Assembly: GCA_037951105.1 (NCBI GenBank)
Contig: JBAMJV010003262.1
Span: forward strand, 1 to 64,000
DNA length: 64,000 bases
Source of the DNA: Echinarachnius parma
Lineage: Eukaryota; Echinodermata; Echinoidea; Clypeasteroida; Echinarachniidae
Direction: 5' to 3'
A program made the position numbers and the translations under genes. The notes below the pieces were generated by a model, which saw nothing but the letters and a program-made list of their open reading frames with translations, had not been told where the DNA came from and did not search any database. This document shows positions 54,072 through 64,000 of the stretch, one piece after another. How positions within the stretch are numbered: the first letter of the stretch is position 1; every line of letters starts with the position of its first letter.

Positions 54072-54240
54072 GGCCCTGTTGTAGAAAGAGAAACAATAGA
54101 TTTTAAGTTATAATTAATTGTAGGTCAGATCATGTGTTCTAAATGCGCAAATCTGATCGGCTGTTCAAAACGCGCATATTTTCTGACTTTCAATTAGTTG
54201 TAACTTACAATTGATTGTATTTCTTTCTGCAACGGGGGCT
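54072..54240. mobile_element. Palindromic MITE, GGCCCCGTTGCAGAAAGA ends, copy 2
   Basis: GGGCCCTGTTGTAGAAAGAG and the inverse TTTCTTTCTGCAACGGGG; the inner arms share ATTAATTGTAGGTCAGA-type sequence with the copy at 50178. Confidence 0.85.
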
Positions 54241-54989
54241 TGGACAAGTAAGTAAGTAATTAAAATTTTCCCTACTTTACTGCCAATAAATTTAATTTTG
54301 ATTGTCGATGCTAAATATGTATTATCCACCCTTATTACCATGTATAATATTAGTATTTATGTTAATAATAATAATAATAATAATAATAACCTCCAGTTAA
54401 AACTCCTATGGAGTGTTTTGGAGGAATAAACTACCAAGTACCAAGTACCAATGATAATAATAATAATAATATCAATATGAAGTACTATACGTATGCTATT
54501 CTTAACTATACTAATATTTATAATGATAACAATAATCATTACTATATTTGTTATTTTAATACTATGTATATTATCATTATTTGACATGCAATTCTAATAT
54601 TTTATTTTGGTAATGAGGTAATGCATGTTTATTTGATTAAAAAAATTGTAGGCCCAGGAATACGATTACAAGTTGATAGAACTAACTATAACGGAGAAAG
54701 GGAAGTAACACAAGAATCAACATTCTTTTTGATGTACGAAAATGTCGAAAATTAGATTATATATTTATTTTATTACGTAATGTATAAACTACTTGATTAC
54801 GGACAATTCTTCTTTTTCGAATTTACTTAATGCAAAGCATCATTTATTTTCACAACTTCATGTTTATTATTTAGTGTGTCCTTGATTGTCCGGTCTGTGA
54901 CGCGTGATTAAGAACACAATGGTATTTATGATATTTACCACTTGAACATGGTTTTATTGAGTCAAATTTATTTTTTAAAGCGAATATAT

Positions 54990-55065
54990 ACAGGTGAAAC
55001 CCTATTTCCTTTGCTAATTTTCATTTTTGTTCCGTTTCTCTATGTTTTAATTTAACAAAATATAC
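54990..55065 (+). mobile_element. SINE body fragment
   Basis: GAAACCCTATTTCCTTTGCT and CCGTTTCTCTATGTTTTAAT match the region just after the tRNA-like head of the copy at 36394. Confidence 0.6.
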
Positions 55066-57000
55066 GCAGAATATATATGCAGAAATATGACTATTAGACT
55101 TCAATATAATAGACATATGACATAGGTAAAATAATGTTAAACAGTATTGTATAAGAAGGCTAGACAATATAGTGTGTTCCTTTAATATACTTATCTATAA
55201 TTTATGATTGAAGAATGATTTAAAGATTTTGTATGCTTTGTATTATTTTATTAATTTTGCTTGAAGTTTCGCTGTTTTACAGAAGCCATTGGAATTTCGA
55301 TTAGCAATGTTCAAGTCATGCAAACTGAATCATCAACATCGGAAACAAAATGGTAGTGATTTTTTACAATTGAAACAATTAATTAAAAATGATAATTGAC
55401 AAATTTTCAATAAATAAAGTTTTAAATTTCAGTATTTCCTTTTATATGAAATGCACTTTTAATACAGGTTTGAAACATAATATCTGTTTTCCAATTAATA
55501 ATTCACGTTTTGTCAGTATCGTTTCCATCAAACAAGTTGATAATAACTATAGTCTACGAATTATTTTTTTTTAAAATTATTCTGATAGATTATCATTTTA
55601 CAGAATGCATTATGTTCATTATATATGATTATTATGTTTTCGATATATTTATATAGTATTATACATGACTTTTTTGGTATAATAATTTATAGCATATATT
55701 ATATTCACAGTCATTTAGTAATTCAACAAATAACGATTCAATTTCAAATTCATTTTGGAGATACATGTATAATTTAAATAATATAACATTTAACGTTCAG
55801 TTTCTCTGTCATGACGATATGTATTTACACTTTTGTCTAAATATGGAATTTCGATTGATATAATCATGGGCATGTATATTATTTTTTGTGCAAGTAGTTT
55901 GTGTTTTACATGCTATTCATGTTATTTGTAACTAATCTAATTATTTTATTTTCTGCTCTATGTGCTAGATCTTAAAGCTCGGCACATTTTGACTTACATT
56001 TGAATATACATTTGCCTCTATTGAGGATAAGCATTTATCAGCATTTGTTTCTATTTTCTTATTTTATTTTATAACAAACATTGACTATAGTATTTTTATA
56101 TTGATTTTGTTTCAATTATCTCAACCTCCGACTATTTTTAGAATCGTTTTCTTTTCTTCGTTTTAGTTTTCAATCACAAGGCTGTACATTATATGGTTGC
56201 CGCATGGTTCTTCATTATATTTATTCAGTAAGTTTAAAAACGAAAATAATTCAAACAAAACTATAATAGTTTATCGAATGAATAATTGATCGAAATCAAT
56301 TACAGCAATATCATAATTTCTCAAAGTATCAATTTAATTAAACAATAATGAACTATATAGATTTCGTCAAAGAAATGTGCATTGGATTTTTACAAATACA
56401 ATTTTGCAAGATCTACTTCTTTTGCTTCGTTACATTACTAACACTATATTCCTATCTCTCTTTTGAATCCGTACTCATTAAAACATATAGATACGAATTT
56501 GAATTCAACAATCAGCGTGTTACAAAATTATTGATTGTATATATTTGTCAAAAGTTGTCTTTTTTCTCCAGAATTAATAATGACTCGATGTATTTGCTAG
56601 TTACATTCTACTATCATAAGCCAATAATATGAACCCAATTTCATATTGATGCAATATTAGGTAAACCAATACAGCATTTTAAATGACCGGCCATCTTCAT
56701 CATTCTGAATATAAGATTCCTGAAACTGATTGTTTTAAATTGTTATAATTTTATATGACCTACACATTTGAAAATATTTTAACAGGCTCACATAAGTGCT
56801 TGATTCTAAGTATAGAAAACTTTTCAATTTAATACAAAGTTTATTAAAATATTTTCTTTCGTCATTTTCCATTATGTTTGTCGGAAATGTTACGCCTTTA
56901 AGAAGGAATAATTTGAATGGTTTATAATATTCAGTTCATTTTTGGAGAGCTTTTAATGATACGTACAAACAAATCTAACATAAACTGCAGAATAAAAAGT
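55065..57000. other. Gene-free, strongly AT-rich stretch
   Basis: No exons, RNA genes or repeat ends recognised. The open frames here are short and of low complexity. Confidence 0.5.
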
Positions 57001-57850
57001 TACCTTATCGTTATTGAAAAGTTTTAAAATTGTTTAGACCAATTGTTTATTCTAAATAATTCGTATTTTAATTTGCTTTAACTATAAAATATAATATGAA
57101 CAAAATGTAAACAAAAACATGAATTAGCAATTATTCAGACTGAACATTGTTTCGACCAATACTTTTTTTAAATTCTAACTAATTATAATCCTAACTTTGT
57201 TCAACCATAAGATATAATATTAAAAAGTGTAAACAAAAATATGAATTAGAAATATTTAGACTGCACATTGTTTCGACCAATTGTTATTCTAATTTGTAAT
57301 AATTCTAATTTGCTTCAACAATAACATATAATATGAACAAGTGTCATCAACAATATCAATCATTTATGTTTAGGCTGCACATTGTTCCGACCAATGTTTA
57401 TTCTGAATAATTACAATTCTGACTTCCTTAAACAATGAAAAATAATGAGAACCAACTTATACACAAAAATATGAATTAGTAATATTTAGGCTGCACCGCT
57501 TCGACGAATACTATATATTTGTTTATTCTAAATAATAATAATTATAATTTGCTTCAACCATAAAATATAATATGAAAACGTGTTTAAAAATATGAATTAG
57601 TGATATGTAGGCTGCACATTGTTTAGAACTATTGTTATTCTAAATATTAATTATAATTCTTATTTGCTTCAACCGTAAAATATATTATGAAAACAGTGTA
57701 AACAAAAAATATGTGTAAGTTATATTTAGGCTGCACATTGTTTTTACCAATTGTTTATGCTAAATAATTACAGTTCTTATTTGCTTGAACTATAAAATAT
57801 AATGTGAACAAATATACACATGAATATGAATAAGGTTTAGGCTGACCACA
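57000..57850. repeat. ~130 bp AT-rich satellite, about seven units
   Basis: Units carry GGCTGCACATTGTTTCGACC, AATTGTTTATTCTAAATAAT, TTTGCTTCAACCATAAAATA and TAATATGAACAAnTGTnnAC. Copies start near 57020, 57150, 57270, 57390, 57500, 57615 and 57730, all with scattered changes. It lies 0.7-1.6 kb upstream of the chromobox promoter. Confidence 0.88.
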
Positions 57851-58570
57851 TTTGTTAGCATTTTGGAGCAGAGCAATTTGGAAAGAAATAACGCATTTTA
57901 TATAAATTTATTCATATAAAGTTAAATCCTGATTCCGTGTCCAATTTATACTGTACTGTTATGAGGCTTATGTTATAATAAGCCTACATTAAATCCAAAT
58001 AATATTTTATTTTAGCAAAGCTACGCTGTATATTTGTATCAATGTATACAAGCCTGCATTTCGAAAACATTTCTATCAAATATAATAGTTTGTAATTTAG
58101 CAATCGCAACATTGCAAAAAGGCGGGAAAATAATGTAATCGAAGTTCATAATCTCCCAAACATCCAATCTTCGTATTATATTTGCAACACAGTGTATTAT
58201 ATCTAAGGCATTGTTTTAAACACTATCATTAATTTCTAAATGTTTCCAAAATGTAAAAAACGATCGCACATATCGACTAGAATTAACTACATAATTATTT
58301 TCAATTCCTAGTTCCCGTCTTGCTTTATCCATGCACTGTTTTAGTCGCAAACATAAAACGTCCTCATAAACCAGTACAGTATACAATTATTAACTTCATG
58401 TACATCATAATTTATCAAGGAAACTCTAACCTGTACGTGTGCAGATATATATATAGTGATACACGAATAATAACTAATGTGGATTTGCCATAGTTTTTGA
58501 TGCATGTATCTCTTTTTGGTTATGGTTGTTGGTGCACGTCGCTTGCTTTGTAAAAATGCCCTTTAGGACG

Positions 58571-58578
58571 TGACGTCA
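58571..58578 (+). promoter_or_regulatory. CRE-like TGACGTCA
   Basis: A perfect palindromic CREB/ATF octamer about 500 bp upstream of the chromobox start codon and 268 bp upstream of the best TATA box. It could act in the gene's promoter; binding is inferred only from the motif. Confidence 0.4.
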
Positions 58579-58838
58579 TCGGTGTTTATTATGGGATATG
58601 CTTATGAGAGACACACACCCATACACACATGCCCGAACGTTGTATAAAAATGTGTATCGCGTGTTGACGACTGCCTAGTCTATTGAATGAGGGGAAAATG
58701 CGTTTGTATTCTATTGGATGTCATGTGTGTGTGCATGCCCGCGTGAGTGAGCGATGGAGCACAGAAAAAACGGCACGGGTCCTTCGCGCAATGTGTTCGC
58801 TCGATCTGTGAGTTCCGTATAATAATCCCTGAGCCCCA

Positions 58839-58846
58839 TATAAATA
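58839..58846 (+). promoter_or_regulatory. TATA box candidate for the chromobox gene
   Basis: TATAAATA followed by GGC lies 229 bp before the start codon in a locally GC-richer stretch, the best core-promoter match in the area; transcription would then start near 58870. A second weaker TATAAAAA is at 58643. The surrounding 58.55-59.07 kb is repeat-poor compared with its neighbours, fitting a promoter and 5' untranslated exon. Confidence 0.4.
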
Positions 58847-59074
58847 GGCAAGTCAGAGGCTGCATGTGCAACGCATTGTGAATTTGTATATAGAAACTCT
58901 ATTAGGCCTACTGAGTACTGGTCGCTGTCACTACTATAAACTACAAGAATCTCGTGGAAATTTGTGGCGTAGAAACCGCTTGTTGCGTCTTCGCTGGGCA
59001 ATCACAAGCTTCCAAGAAACGAACACGAGTACTTTGGACATCGTAGACCCCGAGTTCAAAGTCTGGAAGGAAAG

Positions 59075-59152
59075 ATGGAAGAAGACGAACTAGTTGATGC
59101 CGACGAACAGGTCTTCGCAGCTGAAGAGTTGAAACAGAAGAGAGTGAGAAAG
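59075..59152 (+). CDS. CBX: Chromobox exon 1, coding part
   Basis: ATG in a good context (AAAGATGG) opens [20 protein letters not shown] and ends at RVRK before the donor GTAAAA (phase 0). The 5' untranslated part probably starts near 58870, about 30 bp after a TATAAATA box. This start agrees with the short leaders of the family. Confidence 0.9.
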
Positions 59153-60036
59153 GTAAAATCACAAACTTGTTACAGACCGCTCCTGACCGACAACACCAAC
59201 TTAAATTTGCTGGACTCCAGGCAAGCTCCCATGACAAAATAACTTTAAATTGATTGATTGCATGTTATATGCCACTCCTGATTTGTATGTTTGGACATTC
59301 TTTATTAAACAGTTTTTCGTATCATATATTTTCTGCATCTTTGTTTTCCGTTTTCCCTCTCAGGGGGGCGTGGAGTACCTCGTCAAGTGGAAGGGATGGT
59401 CAGAAAAGTAAGTTAATCCATCACACAACGGTTCGTTTTCTTTTTAAAACTAAATTGTTTATTTGTAAACTTTTGAATATTTACGAGACAATTATAAGGG
59501 CGTATTCCAGTTAAACACATTGTCAAGACATTCCATCAATATAATATACTAGTAATTATGTTTATAGCGAGTTCAGTAGATGTAAATGAGTAGACAGAAA
59601 CAAATATTATTATTGGAACGGAGCGTTATATACTTTAACCTTTTTAATTTTAATTACTTCGGCTTAATATAAAATTTGATGGATGTAAAGAAAGAAAATC
59701 ATGCATAAATGTGATAATTATTATCTTTTAAGGTCTGTTACTTTTAAAACTTGTTTTAAATTAACTGCAATTTGTCTGTTTTTATAATTGTAAAGATAAA
59801 AAGCGGGGATGCGTGTTTTAAATGTAATTATAACTCTTGTATACCATGGGATTTCTAGCCAGTTTGATTTTGAATAAAGACATAACTTTAAAAAGAGTTA
59901 TAAAGAAAGAAAGTAAAGTTCAAGGAAGAATATAATAATCTCTTACCTATTTTTTCTCTCGAACCAACAGGCACAATACTTGGGAACCAGAGGACAACAT
60001 TTTAGACGATCGTCTCGTTCGGCTGTTTGAAGCCAG
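59075..60036 (+). CDS. CBX: Polycomb-class chromobox gene, 5' part (CBX2/4/6/7/8 type), exons 1-3
   Basis: Three exons in phase give 62 codons plus two bases: a short leader, then [51 protein letters not shown], a complete chromodomain. Known role: subunit of Polycomb repressive complex 1 whose chromodomain reads trimethylated H3K27 in the nucleus. The three cage aromatics are present (F14, W35, W38). The leader before VFAAE is only 12 residues, as in CBX proteins of this class and unlike HP1. The C-terminal Polycomb-repressor box must lie in exons past the window. An invertebrate would be expected to have one such gene, so I do not assign a vertebrate paralogue number. Confidence 0.92.
59364..59407 (+). 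CDS. CBX: Chromobox exon 2
   Basis: 44 bp exon between a CTCTCAG acceptor and a GTAAGT donor (phase 2). Encodes [14 protein letters not shown], the strand-rich centre of the chromodomain with two of the three cage residues. The small size fits the chromobox exon structure. Confidence 0.93.
59971..60036 (+). CDS. CBX: Chromobox exon 3
   Basis: 66 bp between AACCAACAG and GTGCGT. Encodes [20 protein letters not shown] and AR, the end of the chromodomain and its C-terminal helix. Leaves in phase 2. Its 3' end and donor are repeated at least five times downstream. Confidence 0.93.
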
Positions 60037-60319
60037 GTGCGTTGTCAACTTGTCATCCCCCGAAAACAAACTTTAGTTCTCCATCATTATTATTATTTAG
60101 AAAAGGGTTATCATTATGTAAATAAAACGGCCATTAAAGGCGATACATTATCATAATTATTGTTGTCATTATTATTATTATTATTATCATTTTTTATTAT
60201 GCTTATTATTATTATAATTATTATCAAATTTATAAAAAAAAAAAACTAAGTATTCTTTTTTCTTCTCTATGATGAAAACTGTAGATATATAAGTTCGTTA
60301 TAATAAACATTATTATACT

Positions 60320-61060
60320 TGAAAATCGGCTATCTGAAGCCAGGCGTGTTGTTAACTCCCAAAATTAAGTTCCCCATTATTATTATAAATTAAAAACAAA
60401 GAAAACAACTGAGAATTATAGTGGAAGTATTCCTTTCCTTCATAATGATACAAAGTTCGTCGTTATTCGCTGTTATTAACATTATTATCCGTCGGCTATA
60501 TGAAACCAGGTGCGTAATCAACCCCCCCCCCCCCCCCCCCCGCCCCCCCCCTCGAAAACAAGTTACTCCATTATCATTATTATACAAATAAAAACAAAGA
60601 AATATACTGATGGAAAACAAGTGGAAGTATTCTTTTTTCTTCATAATGACGAAAACTGCAAATAAGTTCGTAGTTATTCGTTGTTGTAAACATTATTATT
60701 AATCGGCTATTATTGAAGCCAGGTGCGTTATCACCCCACCTCGAAAACAAGTTACTCCATTATTGTTATTATTATACAAATACAAAGTATTCTTTTTCCT
60801 TCTCTATAATGAAATATACAGATGAGTTTGTTATAATAAAGTTACTACGTAATTAATTATACACTGTCCGTCGGCTATTTGACGCTAGGTGCGTTGTCAT
60901 CCCCTAAACTTAGCAATTTAATTAACAAACAAAACCACATAATTATAGTGAAAGTATTATGTTCCTTCTATTTTATGAAAACTGCAGACAAATTCATTAT
61001 AATAAACATTATTACACATGTCCCTCGGCTATTTGAAGCCAGGTATAACGCTCGTTTTCA
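60320..61060 (+). repeat. Downstream shadow array of chromobox exon 3 (3' end plus donor)
   Basis: Five decayed copies of TCGGCTnTnTGAAGCCAGGT at about 60327, 60492, 60703, 60871 and 61025, against CGGCTGTTTGAAGCCAGGTG at the real exon end. Each is followed by a version of the first intronic bases (GCGTTGTCAnC, then a C-rich patch, then AACAAGTTnCTCCATTATTA) and a shared block with AAGTATTCTTTTTCTTC. Spacing is 165, 211, 168 and 154 bp; the larger one holds a C-run. The 309 bp gap from the real exon fits one lost copy. Fainter relatives may continue to about 62.1 kb. Confidence 0.88.
60520..60550. repeat. C-run within the chromobox shadow array
   Basis: About 21 C, one G and 8 C, grown from the C-rich patch that each unit has after its donor-like GTGCGTnnTCA. 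Confidence 0.8.
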
Positions 61061-61199
61061 CATCGAAAATAAGTTTTTCATTATTATAATCATTATTTAT
61101 ATTGAAATAAGCTATATTCTTTGTTTAAAAATAGATATTTCTGTTCTTCTCTGCACAATTTCAGTAAAATACTTGAGTAACAATATTATATAGTAAATC

Positions 61200-64000
61200 A
61201 TGTGAATGAATAACAAAAAACGGAACATTATTTGCATTGCGGGATTTGCGTCCGTCGTCTCACCCCTCCCCGATAAGTTATCTATAATGCTTCAATCGAA
61301 ATTTAGAAAGAGCAAATATTATTCTCCATAAAACCGAAGTATTATCTTTTTATCTTTTATCTATAACGAAAGATACAAACATGCCCAAACGACTTTTCCA
61401 ATCAAAACACAAATAATATTTTCTATACGGAACAATAAACAGGAAATGGCAAAATTGGTTTGCGCTCCCCCCCCCCCCCCCCCCCCCCTCTCCCCGAAGA
61501 GATTATTCAAACCAAAAACAGAAACAGACAAAGTATGTCGGAGCGACATAATTTATATCATTCATCCCTCCCACGGCTATACAGTATAAGTAATTTCATG
61601 ATTATCATGAATTCATGATTATATAAAAAGGGAAGGCAATATATTTGTATAGTCGGAGTATTATAATTAGAACAATACGCCCCTTCTCTACTATAATTAT
61701 TGTGAAAATGCACTATTAGCACGAAATTAATAATATTTATAGTTTCAGAAAACGGCACTTGCTTTACTTTTCAGTGTTATTCGCCCCTCTCCCGTATATA
61801 ATTATGTATAAATACTTTTCCATTATTCCAGAAATGTCTTGTTTATAGTTGAAGTAATATGTTCCTCTTTGTGGAAGCGTTTATATTCTCTTTCTTGGCA
61901 TTGTATTAGTTTGCAGCGTGTCTGGCAGTCTGGCTAGATAAACCTAAAACACGTACCAAAACACTAATTAATTAATGTAACTGGAATGAACTAAAATTAC
62001 CTTTTAAAGGAATGTTTATGTGAATAACATGCAAAAACGGCACTGTTTAGCTTTGCGCTTTCACTCATAATCCCAACAAAAAAACCTTACATGTACAGTA
62101 ACTTATCCGAACGTTGTTATTACAGATACAGAACATTATAATACTGTATTATTCGTAGTTAAATTTACGTCTTCGTTTTCTCTATAACTATTTACAATGG
62201 TATTTACGAAGTCTATTCAAACAAAAATATATAATTTATTCTATACTTCATATTAGAGAAATGATATTACTCTAGTCTATTGTCTGCATGTTTTTTATGA
62301 AAAATACACACATAAACGTGTATTGAACATCAGTATTAGTGGAAAAACAAATTATGATAAGATGGCAAAATAATATAAATTATATCGTGCATTTTGTTGC
62401 CGCTCACGACTTCTCCATCATTAATGTTCATAACGAAACATATTTATTATCATATTTGTATCTTGTTTGTTGTTAAATGCAATGATAATTGCGTAACATG
62501 TAGATGTAATAAACATAATTTGATTGCATGACGGAAACTGCAAATAACTCGATTTGCGAAATTTTGGAATTGTAATAGGCTGTTCTAAATTATAATGTGA
62601 TGATATGAGAACGGGTTTGCTTATTCTTTTCGAAAATGCGATGTCCTATTAATTATGGAAAGACTAAGGAGTCTCGGTGAGAAATTGAAAATAAATTAAT
62701 CTACATATATTATGTCCATGGTAACCGAAAGAATTCGTTTTGATTCGATAAAATGATGAACCCTCGCAATCGTACTAAAACAGTTAAACTTGTAACATTA
62801 TTTGTATAACAATTCGCAATTCTCTGAATTATGCAAACAAAATATTCTTATCAAGGAAAGCAGTTTGAAAATGGGTTGAAAATCAATCGTCCATGCTCCC
62901 CGATTTTGTTCAGTAAAATTCGATTATTCTCCTGATTTTTGATGAAGAAACAAGTGTGTAAAATAGACGTTACTAAACATTTCTATCGTTCTAAATAATA
63001 CTAAGAGATGATAATGTGATTTTGTAAACATGGTATTAAATGCGATGTTTATTAGTTATTTATTTCTAAAGTGTATGGAAAACCACTTTAACTGCGTTAA
63101 TATCCATGCTAACCAAATTTATAGTTTTTAATTTGGCAAATTATTAGCCCGTGCCAATTTTCAGATTGATGTAAAGAGATGAACGGGTGATTTTGTAAGG
63201 TGCGATGTTTGATGAGAGAAAGTAGTCCAAAGGAGATTGAAAATTAGCTGCTACATGCTAACCGATTTTATAAGTTTTAATTCGATAAAATAATGATTAC
63301 CACTAATAATACAAAAAATTACATTATGTGAGTGATATTAAAATGATCTATTTTATTTCTATGAATAATGCAAAGAGATTCACGGGTGATTTTGTATATT
63401 GAATTTTTATTCTAAGGGGAAAATAGGTAGGAAATAAAGTTACTACTTGTTATGCCCATGCTAACTAAATTAATTTAATTTGATATTGTCCGCCCATAAT
63501 AAGAATAAAACATAAATAGTATATCATACTAATATAGACGAACAAGCCCACTTTAGAAAATAAATCGATGAAGAGACAGCTTTAATTATTACTTTTGTTT
63601 ATTTTGCTATTATTAGTTACCACACTTTTATAGAGGCGCATATTTTATTTACTTATAGATTCATTTTATTCACATACGCAAATACTGACTAACGAGAAAT
63701 AATAATTGTATTCAAATATTTCAAACTCGACAAAGACAGACTTAAATTATATTTAATTTAGAGATTTGAGATTTACAGATCTATATGAGCCGCTCATCCC
63801 AAATTCAAATTCATAATTTTTACCAACCAACTTTACGAATGACTTACAGAATTCAATCATTGTTTTATATATTAGTGTCAAGCTCGACAGTGTTTTGTTT
63901 GTTTTGTTTTATTTTATTTAAACACGGTAAAAGCCCTCGATCAGCCAAATAGGCTGTTTTTCAGAGAGGCCGTGATAGAAGGTAATACAAATAATGTAAA
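61200..64000. other. Probable continuation of chromobox intron 3
   Basis: AT-rich, no exon recognised. C-run at 61468-61488. A decayed series of similar blocks, such as GAAAACGGCACTTGCTTTAC near 61748 and AAAAACGGCACTGTTTAGC near 62034, suggests older tandem duplications. From 62.9 kb a loosely repeated AAAGAGATnnACGGGTGATT-TTGTA block recurs (about 63000, 63175, 63365), period ~180 bp. Confidence 0.45.

Noticed and set aside
58680-59237. Reverse-strand frames opposite chromobox exon 1
   Set aside because: They are shadows of the chromobox leader and first exon; the + strand has the conserved protein and splice sites.

Overview
The window looks like AT-rich, intron-rich nuclear DNA of an animal, most likely a marine invertebrate deuterostome (echinoderm or hemichordate grade). 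This is inferred from two animal genes, canonical GT-AG introns and a very high density of short DNA transposons. The species cannot be named from the sequence. Only two protein-coding genes are recognisable, both on the + strand.

Layout: (1) 1-12 kb is intergenic. It holds tandem arrays and a four-level nest of transposons (array > TTAA-type MITE > hAT-like element > further repeats) between 1.6 and 9 kb. (2) 12-14.1 kb is the upstream region of the first gene, filled with decayed ~150-180 bp tandem repeats. (3) 14.14-35.85 kb is FOXRED2, an ER-lumen flavoprotein of ER-associated degradation. Ten phase-consistent exons encode about 622 residues; the last exon, with the expected ER-retention tail, was not found. 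Its introns hold MITEs, SINEs, a Helentron-like element and a 5.3 kb long-inverted-repeat element. (4) 36-58 kb is gene-poor: SINEs, LINE 3' ends, foldback and TTAA MITEs, microsatellites and a ~130 bp satellite. (5) 58.5-60.04 kb is the 5' part of a Polycomb-type chromobox gene (CBX2/4/6/7/8 class), with a complete chromodomain in three exons; the rest lies past the window. 61-64 kb appears to be its next intron.

The most striking signal is a class of 'exon shadows': decayed tandem copies of segments spanning one splice junction, lying beside the real exon. They sit upstream of FOXRED2 exons 2, 3, 4, 6 and 8 (acceptor or inner part copied), downstream of exon 6 and probably exon 10, and downstream of chromobox exon 3 (donor copied). 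In each junction-spanning case the working copy is the one joined to the rest of the exon. Two transposons are inserted inside these shadows, and the unbroken neighbouring copies show their exact boundaries. A SINE has also duplicated the exon 8 splice donor through its target-site duplication. I found no RNA gene that looks functional, no CRISPR array and no recognisable LTR or virus-like element.
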